From: Halonotius sp046719765
Lineage (GTDB): Archaea > Halobacteriota > Halobacteria > Halobacteriales > Haloferacaceae
Length of the DNA stretch: 64,000 nucleotides
Reading direction: 5' to 3'
NCBI RefSeq assembly: GCF_046719765.1
Contig: NZ_JABEBY010000013.1
Coordinates: 41,181-105,180, forward strand
Translations under genes and position numbers: made by a program
The notes under the pieces: model-generated
Databases searched by the model: none
What the model saw: only the letters and a program-made list of their open reading frames with translations
Told to the model about the DNA's origin: nothing
Shown: positions 27,903 through 37,684 of the stretch, in pieces
Layout: each line of letters opens with the position of its first letter
How positions within the stretch are numbered: the stretch's first letter is position 1

Positions 27903-27969
27903 GCCAATCAGTAACAATATCTCTAATCTGATCCTTGTTTCACTCAGTTAGGAAAGAACCTTATACTTA

Positions 27970-30021
27970 TTAAAAAAGGTAAACATGATTGTCCGCTATT
28001 GCAGCTTTTCTTCCATTGATTTTCCTTACGACAGTTTCTTTATTCCACCTGTAGAGGTCAGCACCACCTTTACCATGGTTTTCTCTGACGATGGCTACTC
28101 CCTGCTCCTCAAGATAATTTAAAATATACCTCACTGTTTCCTCGTCCAAAGTATGTCCATCCAATTCCTGTTTTTGTCTCTTTTCCTTCTTTATTTCATA
28201 CTTCATATCTTTGACTCTAAAATCATTAATTTCACGTTGTGCAGATTCAAATCTGTCTTTCAATTGTTTCACGATATTTGATTCATTGTCCTGTGCATGA
28301 AATTCTAACTCGGTATCAATGGTGAACCAGTCTGGCAGCAACTGCGTAATGACATATACTGTTGCACCCCCTTCAGAGATAACTGAATCACGACGTCCAA
28401 ATCGTAGAATAGCCTGCACCACCTGATGATGTGCGAAATGCTCGTAGATTTTGTCTCCATCAGGCTCAAATGTTTTTTTCATACCTTTTCCTTCTGCAGA
28501 TGCTTCCTCTCCGCATAGTCCAGCCCATATTTTGACAATGTCATCACCGGGATGGGGAGCTCCTGATACGACGCCTAAATCATCTTTATCGAACACATTT
28601 GAACTCCTCAAACTCGCAAAGTTGCATGCTCTCCATCTGGAATACTCAAAAATATCTTCACCATCATTCGGGTTTTTACATAGAGGTTCCACATGGTCAG
28701 AGAGCAAACCTTCGTATTTATACTGCTCAATCGCTTGCTTAGGGGAAATGAGCGGAAATAATTGGTTTTCCAAGGCATGAATAGCGGCAAAACGATCTTT
28801 ATCTGGGTTATATGTTCGACCGCTAGCATACGGATGGGCACCGTTACCAGCTTGAACCAATGACATATTCATGCCCGAACGTACGTACTTGATGAAATCT
28901 TGCCTGTCGACAACTTTCCGATGATCAAAACCGCTTTCAGATTCGGGTCGAAGAAGTAGGTTCCAAAGTTTCAATGTTGGAGTTCCATCGAGCCCAATAA
29001 CCTGTTCAGCTGAATTAAGATCTGGAGGCCTCCAGACATACATTTTGCCGCTATTTCGATCGCGGACTACCCTAATACTTGGAATCAAATCTGCTTTCTC
29101 CCACGTATCATAGTAGTCATCATCCGGATGTGGTGCCATCTCAATCCCTTCTCCTACTCGCCTCATACAGAGCAAACTAAACGTAAGAAATGGAGCCATC
29201 AGGTGGGAGTCATCATATTTGAGGTCGATGTTCGGCTCAACGTACTCTGAATCCTCAGCGGCAGATCTTGAAGCTCCCTCCGAAATGAACCAATTTATTG
29301 CTTTATCACGTTTGGCCGGATCGCTCCGATTGATGAGAATATCAGTGATGTCCTGAAAGTCTTCAGAAGGAAAATCAGTTTCTGAGTCATCAAGATTGTC
29401 TAATAGCTCAGGAATGATCTTTCTTGGAGAATCTGAAATATCTGATTCTGGATCAGGATACTGGCTAAGAAATGCGCCAGCATTGAATTCATCGAAAATG
29501 ACGATACGATCTTTGACGTACAATTCACGATGTGCATGACTGTGATGACCTATTAAAATATCAATTGTCTCGTTTTCTTCTTCAATACTAGAAAGTTTGG
29601 ATATATAGTTACACGTTTCTCCATCGTCCCTACACGGCGTTTTAGCAGTTTCAGGGTCTGAATAATGGATTTTCTGTCCAGAGTACCCTTTGTTATACAG
29701 TTTCTCAAGCCTCTCTTCGTTTCCCGGCTTGTTTTCTTTAAATGATGGACAATCACGATGTGGACTTGGGATTACCTCTGCCGTTACGCCATCCTCAGAT
29801 TCGAAGAACTCTTGTGCCTCATCGTATAGGTCGGTGCGCCCACAAAGATATGTTACCGGGTTCTCTGCTTCGGCGGCTCTCTTTTGCGCCTTAGTGGTTT
29901 TTCCACTACTGGGAGGAGCCTCGATCAATGTAGGTTTAGAGGCCTCAAACGCTTCCTGTACAAGCTCTTCGGTATGGTCTTCGACAGCAGCCCTGTCTCC
30001 TGCTTGATCCGAATTTAACAT
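27970..30021 (-). CDS. Helicase-like P-loop ATPase with C-terminal winged helix
   Basis: 683 residues. Walker A 'IEAPPSSGKTTKAQ' near residue 34 and Walker B 'IVIFDEFNAG' near residue 178 give a superfamily-2-type ATPase. Between them are cysteines in 'HRDCPSF' and 'TPCRDDGETCNYI', reminiscent of the Fe-S insert of XPD-like helicases, although only three are evident there. 'GAPHPGDD' and 'QAILRFGRRD' resemble late helicase motifs. The C-terminal 60 residues form a winged helix (ETVRYILNYLEEQGVAIVRENHGKGGADLYRW). Similar proteins are frequent on haloarchaeal plasmids and proviruses. Replication or repair of mobile DNA is a reasonable guess. Confidence 0.7.
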   Translation of the reverse strand: MLNSDQAGDRAAVEDHTEELVQEAFEASKPTLIEAPPSSGKTTKAQKRAAEAENPVTYLCGRTDLYDEAQEFFESEDGVTAEVIPSPHRDCPSFKENKPGNEERLEKLYNKGYSGQKIHYSDPETAKTPCRDDGETCNYISKLSSIEEENETIDILIGHHSHAHRELYVKDRIVIFDEFNAGAFLSQYPDPESDISDSPRKIIPELLDNLDDSETDFPSEDFQDITDILINRSDPAKRDKAINWFISEGASRSAAEDSEYVEPNIDLKYDDSHLMAPFLTFSLLCMRRVGEGIEMAPHPDDDYYDTWEKADLIPSIRVVRDRNSGKMYVWRPPDLNSAEQVIGLDGTPTLKLWNLLLRPESESGFDHRKVVDRQDFIKYVRSGMNMSLVQAGNGAHPYASGRTYNPDKDRFAAIHALENQLFPLISPKQAIEQYKYEGLLSDHVEPLCKNPNDGEDIFEYSRWRACNFASLRSSNVFDKDDLGVVSGAPHPGDDIVKIWAGLCGEEASAEGKGMKKTFEPDGDKIYEHFAHHQVVQAILRFGRRDSVISEGGATVYVITQLLPDWFTIDTELEFHAQDNESNIVKQLKDRFESAQREINDFRVKDMKYEIKKEKRQKQELDGHTLDEETVRYILNYLEEQGVAIVRENHGKGGADLYRWNKETVVRKINGRKAAIADNHVYLF

Positions 30022-30090
30022 AAAGACTCTTCTTGCAACTTTTATCAGACACTTTGATAAATGTTGAGTTGAGTATGATCATTTAGCAGT

Positions 30091-30111
30091 GTGCAAGATA
30101 CAGAGCTTCAG
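30091..30111 (+). repeat. Dispersed repeat family, half copy
   Basis: gtgcaagatacagagcttcag keeps the left arm (GTGCAAGATAC) of the 27874 palindrome but not the right arm. Confidence 0.4.
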
Positions 30112-30283
30112 TAGTTCGATATTTTTATGAAAACCAACTGAGTTACTGCTCAGTGTCGGCTATCTTGGGGTCTTAATTTTTCGTGAACTTTCATCTCCTT
30201 GTTTTGTATCCTGGTGCCAGTTGGGACACCCATCGGGGATCTACATGAACAAGCGCAAACAGCAGCGAAATCGACCAAGTAAA

Positions 30284-31069
30284 TCAGTTCACAGAGGCGA
30301 TAAGACGTTCAATTTGAGTTTGTAGAGCATAAATACTGCTCCCAAGTATTCCAATTGTAGCCAGAATCGGATAGTCATACGCAAGATCTTGATACAGATA
30401 CCGACTCATAGAGATGTCGGAGTTACTACACGCAACTGCACGAGTGGGTGAGTCAATCGTTTCCTGTCTGTCTGCAGCGATGCTATCACATATTGTTTTT
30501 ATTTGTTCTAATCGATGCCAATGAGCCTCTAAGGCCCCAAAATCCATCGTATTAAATTCACGGTGGGAGATCTCTAAGACCTCCTGGGCACGTTCGTGGA
30601 CTTGGTTTCCAATATGATCAACGGATTCATATTCAACTTCCAGTGCCTGAGCCAATTCTTTCCGCTCAGTAATGGCTGTACGGATATATGAGTTGAGGAC
30701 AGACGTATGCTGTTCAGTCAACCATTCGGTTTCGTTGAGTAATAATGCGATTTCAGGAGTGAATTCAGCGGCTATGTGTTTCATGAATGACTCGTCATAA
30801 TCTTCCTCATAATGTGGTACCGACATAACGGTCTCCTCAAAGAGATTCTGAATCGATCTCGTTTCGGAGGTTACACCCTGTTCGACGGTGGTATCGAACG
30901 TACCTGAAGTAAGGTGTGAGAGAGAAGTCGTCGATATTGTTGTAAGTTTTGTCGCAAACTGCTCATAGGCTTCGATCTCGTCAGTCACTCGACGCTGCTC
31001 AATCTGAACCGTTTCTTTTGCGGATTCAATCGTTGTTCCGATGGAGGAAATTGATGTAGTGACTGTCAT
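30284..31069 (-). CDS. DUF7260-like haloarchaeal protein
   Basis: Start chosen at ATG 31069 (MTVTTSISSIGTTIESAK); an in-frame start three codons upstream is possible. About 261 residues, largely helical, with coiled-coil-like stretches ('QIEQRRVTDEIEAYEQFATKL') and a C-terminal hydrophobic segment ('YPILATIGILGSSIYALQTQIERLI') that may contact the membrane. Length and helical pattern recall the haloarchaeal DUF7260 family; that match is from memory and tentative. Function unknown. Confidence 0.6.
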   Translation of the reverse strand: MTVTTSISSIGTTIESAKETVQIEQRRVTDEIEAYEQFATKLTTISTTSLSHLTSGTFDTTVEQGVTSETRSIQNLFEETVMSVPHYEEDYDESFMKHIAAEFTPEIALLLNETEWLTEQHTSVLNSYIRTAITERKELAQALEVEYESVDHIGNQVHERAQEVLEISHREFNTMDFGALEAHWHRLEQIKTICDSIAADRQETIDSPTRAVACSNSDISMSRYLYQDLAYDYPILATIGILGSSIYALQTQIERLIASVN

Positions 31070-31235
31070 GGGACCCAATTCAGGCCATTAGATAATGAGT
31101 CTCAACGCAATCTTCATTACCAATCACATCGGTTGCTGTCCAGTATACAACGACATCTCAGATTTAGGGGTTGGGCGTAGCTGTTAGAGAGTGTAACATG
31201 AGCCTGAATCCGCTCAGCAGATAGTATTATGCGTA

Positions 31236-32255
31236 TCATTTTTCAGCTGGATGTATTTGGGCCAACTCTGTATCAAGGGAGAGAGCAACCTCATCCCCGG
31301 GGTGAACACTTGATTGAGTTTCATCGAAGACGATCTCTGTATCGTCTGGAAGCCGGCCATAGGTGCGCACCTTTTCACCGAGGTAGAACTGATTTGTAAT
31401 CTCTGCCTGCAGTGCGCCAGTTCCAGATTCAATATGTTCAGGCCGAATACTAACAGTGACCTCACCTTCCTCAGTATGAGTGTGGGGAACCTGTGTATAG
31501 CCGAAATCTAGATAATCGCCTGTCGCAGTTGCAGACAGCAGATTTGAGGTGCCAATAAAATCTGCTACAAATTGGTTTGAAGGTGATTCATACAGTTCTG
31601 CTGGAGTACCGACCTGTTCGAGACTCCCGTCATTCAACACTGCAATTTGATCACACATCATCATGGCTTCTTCTTGATCATGTGTCACATGGATCGCTGT
31701 GATATCGAGGTCGGCAAACAGCTCTACCATTTCTTTTTGTAGTCGTCGCTTGAGTTTCGCATCCAAGCCTGTCATTGGCTCATCCAAAAGGAGGATTTCA
31801 GGTTCGATCGCCAACGCACGGCCAAGGGCAACCCGTTGTTGTTGTCCTCCAGAGAGATTTCGAGGATCACGGTCTTCAAGATCCGCAATACCAAGCATAG
31901 CAAGGATGTCGCGGGCTCGGTCTAGGTATTCGTCCTCAGATTCACCTCGCATTCGAGGCCCAAATGAGACGTTATCGATGACACTCATATTATTAAACAG
32001 AGCGATCGACTGAAAGACTAAGCCAATATCACGCTCTTGGGGTGAAACATCAAGAATTGAAGCCCCATCAAGCCGGACATCCCCGGCCGTTGGCTGTTCG
32101 AATCCGGCGATCATTCGCAACAGCGTTGATTTGCCACATCCTGAGGGGCCTACAAGACCGAACGTTGCTCCATCAGGGATGGAAAGTGATACTGAATCGA
32201 CTGCCTCAGTTGTCCCGTACCGTTTCGTCAAATTCTGTATGTGTATTTCTGACAT
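31236..32255 (-). CDS. ABC importer ATP-binding protein, PotA/UgpC type
   Basis: The start is set at ATG 32255 (MSEIHIQNLTKRYG). 339 residues with Walker A GPSGCGKST, signature LSGGQQQR, Walker B 'ILLLDEPMTGLD', an H-loop histidine in 'IHVTHDQEE', and a C-terminal TOBE-type regulatory domain ('VTVSIRPEHIESGTGALQAEITNQFYLGEKVRTY'). This is the CUT/Fe/polyamine importer class. It is last in the order binding protein, permease, permease, ATPase. The second permease is broken by an insertion element. Confidence 0.95.
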   Translation of the reverse strand: MSEIHIQNLTKRYGTTEAVDSVSLSIPDGATFGLVGPSGCGKSTLLRMIAGFEQPTAGDVRLDGASILDVSPQERDIGLVFQSIALFNNMSVIDNVSFGPRMRGESEDEYLDRARDILAMLGIADLEDRDPRNLSGGQQQRVALGRALAIEPEILLLDEPMTGLDAKLKRRLQKEMVELFADLDITAIHVTHDQEEAMMMCDQIAVLNDGSLEQVGTPAELYESPSNQFVADFIGTSNLLSATATGDYLDFGYTQVPHTHTEEGEVTVSIRPEHIESGTGALQAEITNQFYLGEKVRTYGRLPDDTEIVFDETQSSVHPGDEVALSLDTELAQIHPAEK

Positions 32256-33060
32256 TGTTTTGTTGTTACAACTTATCGAAGGCTGGGATGAAGCCACGCA
32301 GGACGATGGCTTGGAAGCTATACATTGGCCACCTTTGGAAGATCCTGCTCACCAAGATACTGGATCAACCAAAGCGAGACGATGATGATAGCAACAAACA
32401 CTACAGACAACGCACTCGCTTGACCGACAGCTGAAGTAGTAAATCCACCAAACATCTCGATTGGGAGAGTCTTATCAGTCGGATTATAGACAAAGAGGGT
32501 AATATTGAATTCACCCATCGAAAGGGCAAACGTTAGAATTGCCCCACTGAGAATCCCATTGTAGATATTTGGAAGCAACACATGAACAAAACATTGTGAC
32601 CAACTGGCCCCAAGGTTCTGAGCGGTTTCCTCAAGGGCTTGATAATCAATAGACTGCAGAGCCGAGGTCGTTGTTTGGATCATAAACGGAACAGTGAAGA
32701 TCACGTGTGCAATCAGCAGCAAGAGAACTGTCCCTGAGAGATCAACGCCAAATTTCGGGACACCCCATGTCCGGACAATAGCAATCCCCAGAACAATTCC
32801 AGGAATAGCCATCGGGAGAATGGTAATATCCCGAAGTCGGTCAGCAAACGGAATGTCATATCGATCAAGCGTATAAGCCGCCGGCACTCCGATCACCACA
32901 TCGAGAATCGTCGTGGCGATTGCGAGTTGCAAACTAAGTATGAGTGGGTCAAACCCACCATCGAACACTTCTCGATAATATTCAAAAGTAAATGACTCAA
33001 TCAAATTCCCGGAGAGTGACCCCACAAATGAATACAGAAGAATAACTAATATCGGGAGTA

Positions 33061-33068
33061 GGATAAAC
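33061..33068. repeat. Target-site duplication, left copy
   Basis: GGATAAAC, identical to 33997-34004, directly bordering the insertion element. Confidence 0.9.
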
Positions 33069-33996
33069 TGCTCTGTTGAATAGGTGCTGAGTCATAGTTA
33101 GAGCGGTTCACAGAGGGGTTCTATGTTCGAGATAGCGAACATCAAGACGATTTCACGGAACTGTCGATACCAGCCCAACGCTCGCACGGCATCGCCGAGC
33201 GAGCGTTTCGTTGTTGAGTACGATGTTTCGGCCATCCACCGCTGAGCGTAGCCTTTTGATCGGATGACTGCGTTGTGTCCGATCGTGAGAGCTCTCGATC
33301 CACGCTGTAGAATGAGTGGCTCTACGCCGAGAGCGTACCACTCGTATTTCGTGACCCAGTTGTGGAAGGCTTTGTCAGCAGCCACTGACTGCAGGTCGTC
33401 CGCGTTTCGGCGGACGACCTGCGGCCCAGTCTTCGTATCATGCTTCCACCGAGCAGAGATATGTACATCAAGGACAGCAAGAGACTCTCTATCAGTTAAT
33501 GTCGTGACTTTCAGCGTTTGAACGTTGCTTCCTGACCGTTGCCGGTAGTACGACGAGGCCGAGCGGCGATCGAAGAACGTGCTGTCGAGTGCAGCGTGGC
33601 CAGACTGCGGGTGTTGCTGCGCTGAAACGCGCAGCAACGCCCGCCAGACCCACATTTTCAGCCGGTCGAACGATTTGTAGATCGTACTGTAGTCTGGAAT
33701 ATTGTCTCGATCTAAGCCTAGTACGTCACGAATCTCGGCCATGTACTTCAGCCGATTCGGTGTTTCTCGGTAGCTGTGTCCATCTTCGAGTCGAAGACAG
33801 TGCAGCACGACGTGCTTCCAGCGGGCGAACCCGCCGCTGGCGGGCTCGCCCGCGTGCTTTCCCAATGCTTGTTTGACTAGGTGCCGACACTGCTCAACGA
33901 AGTCGAGGAGATCGATTTCCATGGACAGAGTCGATTCCTCGACTTCACCCTTCTAACCCGCGAATTCAACCGATTAGATCGCTATTCAACAGAGCA
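33069..33996 (-). mobile_element. IS5-type insertion element, 928 bp
   Basis: Bounded by a perfect 15-bp terminal inverted repeat, TGCTCTGTTGAATAG at 33069-33083 and its complement at 33982-33996, and flanked by the 8-bp duplication GGATAAAC. It carries one transposase gene in the minus direction. Length, single DDE gene and 8-bp duplication fit haloarchaeal IS5-family elements. Intact ends and duplication mean recent arrival. Confidence 0.95.
33098..33922 (-). CDS. IS5-family DDE transposase
   Basis: 274 residues, filling the insertion element. The N-terminal part has 'FARWKHVVLHCLRLEDGHSYRETPNRL'. The catalytic acids are visible in 'GHAALDSTFFDR' (first D), 'SVAADKAFHN' (second D) and 'QRWMAETSYSTTKRSLGDAVRALGWYRQFRE' (E with the Y-x(2)-R-x(3)-E/K-type motif). 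Frame is intact, so the element may still be active. Confidence 0.95.
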   Translation of the reverse strand: MEIDLLDFVEQCRHLVKQALGKHAGEPASGGFARWKHVVLHCLRLEDGHSYRETPNRLKYMAEIRDVLGLDRDNIPDYSTIYKSFDRLKMWVWRALLRVSAQQHPQSGHAALDSTFFDRRSASSYYRQRSGSNVQTLKVTTLTDRESLAVLDVHISARWKHDTKTGPQVVRRNADDLQSVAADKAFHNWVTKYEWYALGVEPLILQRGSRALTIGHNAVIRSKGYAQRWMAETSYSTTKRSLGDAVRALGWYRQFREIVLMFAISNIEPLCEPL

Positions 33997-34004
33997 GGAT
34001 AAAC
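33997..34004. repeat. Target-site duplication, right copy
   Basis: GGATAAAC, identical to 33061-33068. Confidence 0.9.
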
Positions 34005-34079
34005 AAGATAGTAATACCAATTACTGAATAGAAGAACAAACTACCGAGTATGTTCGGTAATCTTCGAGAAGAGGCATAC

Positions 34080-34964
34080 TCAGTCATAGATACTCCCTCC
34101 GAAAAAGTATCCATAGCTCATGATCACACCGAGTGTAATGACGGTCAACACCACTGCCAGCGCAGACGCGAGATTGTAATCACCAAATCCCAAGATTACT
34201 GAATAGATTTGAAGCGGGAGAACTGATACCTCCCCAGCAGCAAGGAGTAACGCAGTACCGAAAGCAACCATATTAATACTGAATGCCAGTACAACCGCAC
34301 TGGCGACGCCAGGCATTATTTCGGGAAGAACCACATGACGAAACGTCTGAATTCGAGAGGCACCAAGACTGTATGCGACTTCCTCGAGTTCTTGATTCAA
34401 GTTTTCCAGAGACGACAGCAAAGTCATCGTCACTCGGGGAAGAGTGAAATACGTATATCCTGCTAAGATCCCCCAGTACCCGATTGCGAAGGCATATGTT
34501 CCCGGTCTTGCACCGGTAATATCGCTAGCTAAGAGACTAAAAATACCCTGTCGCCCAACTACGACAATAATGCCCCACGCGATGAGGATCCCAGGCAGAC
34601 TGGTTGGGAAATTTATAATCGATATGACGATCCGTTTTCCAGGAAATTCATTTTTTGAGAGGAAATAGGCAATGGTCAGTCCCACCAAAGTGGTGATTAC
34701 TGTGACTGTGACGGCTATTTGTAGGCTAACGAGAATCGATTGGCGATATGCAGCCTCAGTGAAGACCGCCACATAGTTGCTCCAAAGCGTTTCACCTTGG
34801 AGACTGAGTTGTACAATTGTCGCCAGTGGGAGCCCTAAAAACAGCAGATACAAAATCGCTAAGGGCAGAGAAAGCGCGAAGGGTAAATATGACTCAACAG
34901 CATCTAATCGGCCTTGCAGCCGAATAGAGCGAATACCAGATTGGTTTTGAATATCTCCAGCCAT
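34080..34964 (-). CDS. ABC importer permease
   Basis: 294 residues with six membrane helices, starting 'YLPFALSLPLAILYLLFLGLPLATIVQLSL'. The cytoplasmic EAA loop is 'ELEEVAYSLGASRIQTFRHVVLPEIMPGVASAVVLAF'. This is the PotB/CysT-type inner-membrane subunit. It starts eight bases after the binding-protein stop. Its own stop overlaps the original start of the second permease (34085-34087), now cut by the insertion element. Confidence 0.95.
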   Translation of the reverse strand: MAGDIQNQSGIRSIRLQGRLDAVESYLPFALSLPLAILYLLFLGLPLATIVQLSLQGETLWSNYVAVFTEAAYRQSILVSLQIAVTVTVITTLVGLTIAYFLSKNEFPGKRIVISIINFPTSLPGILIAWGIIVVVGRQGIFSLLASDITGARPGTYAFAIGYWGILAGYTYFTLPRVTMTLLSSLENLNQELEEVAYSLGASRIQTFRHVVLPEIMPGVASAVVLAFSINMVAFGTALLLAAGEVSVLPLQIYSVILGFGDYNLASALAVVLTVITLGVIMSYGYFFGGSIYD

Positions 34965-34972
34965 TCTACGTA

Positions 34973-36079
34973 TCAGGCTACTTCATTGACATACCGTTCG
35001 CGTGCCGCATTCTGTACCTCAACGAGTTTCTGATAGTCAATTGAGTCAGACGACGAATAGGCTTCTTCCGGAAGACGTCTTTCAGCGATAGTGTCTGGAT
35101 ATTCAATCGGACGCGAGGGGTTCACGTAGGCTTCAGCAAACAGCCGTTGGCCTTCATCACTGAGGTGGTGATCCACCAGCCGTTTGCCAGCTTCAGGTCG
35201 AGGTGCATCATCAACTAATCCAACGACGTAAGGTACCTGAATTGAGAGTTCGGACGGAATCACAATCTCCACTTGGTCAGGATCCATATCAGACTGATAT
35301 TTAGCCTGATACATGTTGAAGTCGTAGGCAATGTAGATTGGGAACTGTCCTTGGAGGAAGCTGGTTTGGAGCCCTTGAGCTGGTACGCCAGCAATGTTAC
35401 CCATCTCATTGAGCTCATTGAGGTATTCAATCCCCGGATCGTAGTTGTCAAGCGAGCCCCCCATTGCCAGATTCATATTCGTAAACGCAACGAACCCGTT
35501 GAACGCCGAAGTGGGATCATAAAAGGAGATCGTGTCGTTGTATGTTTCATCAAGTAGATCCTCAAATCCAGACGGGACGGAGTCAACTAGCTCCGTATTG
35601 ACAGCCATCGCAATCGTGCCGAAATAGGCAGTCGTCCATCGGTTATCGGCGTCAACTAACCCGTCAGGAACTTCATCAAGATTGGTCGGTTCATACGGTT
35701 GGAGCAGTTCTTCATCAGCTGCTTTGAGCCCGTCCGTAATTCCGAGGTGGGCTACATCGTGGTTAGGATTATTCGCCTCGTTTCGCAACGCATTGAGAGA
35801 CTGCCCACTGTTTTTTGTTCCTTCCGGCCACTCAATACCAGGGTGTTTCTCCATGAAGCTCTCACGGAGCTGACCGTAGTTTGCCCAGCCGTCAAGTGGC
35901 CCGGTGATGATTACTTGATCTGCAACATCCTGTTCACCGTCAGATGAGTCATCATCAGCATCAGCATTGCCTTGTGCTGAACTACATCCTGCAAGCCCGG
36001 CAATGCTCGATCCCCCAACAGCCGTCAAAACCTTTCGTCGAGTTGCGGTACTAGTCCACAGGTTGGAGTCGGAAACCAT
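34973..36079 (-). CDS. Tat-exported lipoprotein substrate-binding protein
   Basis: 368 residues. The Tat motif 'TATRRKVLTAVGGSSIAGLAGC' contains a lipobox with the lipid-attached cysteine at residue 32. An Asp/Ser linker leads into a type-2 periplasmic-binding fold ('VIITGPLDGWANYGQLRESFMEKHPGIEW', 'IAYDFNMYQAKYQSD'). The fold is that of the Fe(III)/polyamine/thiamine/2-aminoethylphosphonate binding proteins. The divergent metallophosphoesterase 230 bp away hints at a phosphorylated or phosphonate substrate, but this is weak evidence. First gene of the importer operon. Confidence 0.9.
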   Translation of the reverse strand: MVSDSNLWTSTATRRKVLTAVGGSSIAGLAGCSSAQGNADADDDSSDGEQDVADQVIITGPLDGWANYGQLRESFMEKHPGIEWPEGTKNSGQSLNALRNEANNPNHDVAHLGITDGLKAADEELLQPYEPTNLDEVPDGLVDADNRWTTAYFGTIAMAVNTELVDSVPSGFEDLLDETYNDTISFYDPTSAFNGFVAFTNMNLAMGGSLDNYDPGIEYLNELNEMGNIAGVPAQGLQTSFLQGQFPIYIAYDFNMYQAKYQSDMDPDQVEIVIPSELSIQVPYVVGLVDDAPRPEAGKRLVDHHLSDEGQRLFAEAYVNPSRPIEYPDTIAERRLPEEAYSSSDSIDYQKLVEVQNAARERYVNEVA

Positions 36080-36311
36080 CGAATAAGTGTGGACAAAAGC
36101 TACTAAAACCGATTTATAATTGTAGTATTTATATCAAATACAGCAAACTCTTGCTATTGTCGGGTATTGGCGGTTAATTGGTATATTTAATTTCATTTTC
36201 CTATATAGGGGTACAAACACCCAATACAAACCTCTATTTCGACGGTCTGAAAGTCTCTATTATGAATCAGAATCCAATCAATTGGCTCCAGGTCGTAATG
36301 AGAGGCAACTC
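36080..36311. promoter_or_regulatory. Divergent promoter region
   Basis: About 230 AT-rich bases between the importer operon (leftward) and the metallophosphoesterase (rightward). A run near 36112-36130 (tttataattgtagtattta) is a plausible TATA region for the importer; 'gtatatttaattt' near 36181-36193 is one for the enzyme. Confidence 0.4.
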
Positions 36312-37034
36312 ATGCAATCAGTAGCTCTTCTTTCGGATATCCATCTTCGGGAAGAACACCGATCAGAAACTATCGAAACATTGAAAGAAATAAAGAACGA
36401 TGTACTTGCTCAAACCGAATTAGCACACACATTTATCATAGGTGATTTGATAGAAGATAGGAGTGCTACACAAGACCGCGAAAAATTACATACCCTCAAG
36501 GATCTCTTTGAGAAATGGCCATCAGAGATCACGTATCTCTTGGGGAATCACGATATCGAGACACTTTCAAAATCGACGATTGCTGAAATCTTGGGTCAAG
36601 ATTCGTTTTATGGAACTATTGAGATCAGCAACCAACGCTTTGTGTATCTCGACTCAACGAAGGTCGATGTTGGGGCCCGGGGAACCCTTGGTGTCGAACA
36701 ACAAAACTGGCTGCAGGAATCAACACCTGAAGATGCAGTTGTTCTGTCTCATCACCCACTTGGTAGGTTTGACATTACAGCAAATGCATGGTTTCAGGAA
36801 TACCCCGAACGAGCATATCTCTGGGATCGAAAAGAGGTATTAGACATACTCACCGATACAGCGAAAGCAACAGTGAGTGGGCACATTCACCAAACAGAAA
36901 CGATTGACCGACGAGGGCTCACCCATTATTCACTCAACGCTGTTAGCAAAGAAACTCCGAATAGACCAGTGAGCGGCAACTACGCACTATATACCATTGA
37001 ACAGAACCCTCAACTGAAGTATAAAACGATCTAG
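36312..37034 (+). CDS. Calcineurin-like metallophosphoesterase
   Basis: Start set at ATG 36312 (MQSVALLSDIHL); an upstream in-frame TTG at 36282 is unlikely. The 240-residue product has all five metal-binding blocks: SDIHL, IIGDLIED, LLGNHDIE, LSHHPLG and SGHIHQ. It has no signal peptide, so it acts in the cytoplasm. The family includes phosphodiesterases such as GpdQ/CpdA-like enzymes. Its divergent position next to the ABC importer suggests it processes the imported compound (inference). Confidence 0.9.
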   Translation: MQSVALLSDIHLREEHRSETIETLKEIKNDVLAQTELAHTFIIGDLIEDRSATQDREKLHTLKDLFEKWPSEITYLLGNHDIETLSKSTIAEILGQDSFYGTIEISNQRFVYLDSTKVDVGARGTLGVEQQNWLQESTPEDAVVLSHHPLGRFDITANAWFQEYPERAYLWDRKEVLDILTDTAKATVSGHIHQTETIDRRGLTHYSLNAVSKETPNRPVSGNYALYTIEQNPQLKYKTI

Positions 37035-37167
37035 TGCGTCTTCAGCCATGAACTGATAGATATAATCGATAGACGGCCTGTGACCCGAATCTAGCAGATC
37101 AGGATTGAATATCCACTAGACTCCTTGGACTAACCGACTCAAGAGATATATTTCTGACACTGTTTCG

Positions 37168-37196
37168 GTGCGAGATATGCGCTGTCCATCTGGCAC
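37168..37196 (-). repeat. 29-bp palindromic dispersed repeat
   Basis: GTGCGAGAT...ATCTGGCAC around an 11-base centre, the same layout and length as 27874-27902, differing at about five positions. Confidence 0.55.
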
Positions 37197-37285
37197 AAAC
37201 CCAGCTGCCAAAGATAGGATATAACCATTCCCACAGTGCGTGACTCAGGATAGCTTTTTTGATGATTTCTTCAATTGTAACCTGT

Positions 37286-37573
37286 ATGCTTGTACACCCA
37301 ATTGCGGAGACGCCAATTCCTGCTCGACGGGTGCCCGATGATTTTCCTGAGGGACTTCCAGAGATACCGCTAACGGCCGAGGAGACTTACCAGTTATTGG
37401 AGCTTTGGGATAATCTCACAGGTATCGCACGATTAAGATCGGAGCAATGGGAGGACGAGAAAAGGTGCGAATATATGGTCTGGATGTTAGATGATGGACG
37501 CCAGTTCAGAGTTATGTGGGATGATGAAGATGGCGAGTTTGAGATAGATGTCAGACGGGGGCATCCACGATGA
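37286..37573 (+). CDS. Small hypothetical acidic protein
   Basis: Start uncertain: ATGs lie at 37262 and 37286 in frame. I give the later one because the polypeptide then begins normally (MLVHPIAETPIPARRVPDD), giving 95 residues. The core 'LTAEETYQLLELWDNLTGIARLRSEQWEDEKRCEYMVWMLDDGRQFRVMWDDEDGEFEIDV' looks like a helix followed by a beta meander. No family recognised. Confidence 0.5.
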   Translation: MLVHPIAETPIPARRVPDDFPEGLPEIPLTAEETYQLLELWDNLTGIARLRSEQWEDEKRCEYMVWMLDDGRQFRVMWDDEDGEFEIDVRRGHPR

Positions 37574-37684
37574 CGTGACCAACCGAAGAATCCTCTGTTT
37601 ATCTGTATCGACTGATCCTATTCCGCTGAAGTTCTTGCCGAGGATAGCGAAACAGGTCTATCGGATTCTTGCTAGGAATGGCAG

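Larger units (their letters stand above)
32318..34087 (-). pseudogene. ABC importer permease interrupted by an insertion element
   Basis: The main part (32318-33025, from 'GSLSGNLIESFTFEYY') holds the BPD_transp_1 domain with 'EETAQNLGASWSQCFVHVLLPNIYNGILSGAI' (EAA loop). No proper start exists there; an in-frame GTG at 33025 is an interior valine. If bases 33069-34004 (element plus one duplication copy) are removed, the frame continues without change upstream to an ATG at 34087, restoring about 42 residues that form the first membrane helix ('LFFYSVIGITILFILLPILV'), 277 residues in all. That ATG overlaps the stop of the upstream permease, as expected for this operon. Disruption therefore looks recent. 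Confidence 0.9.
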
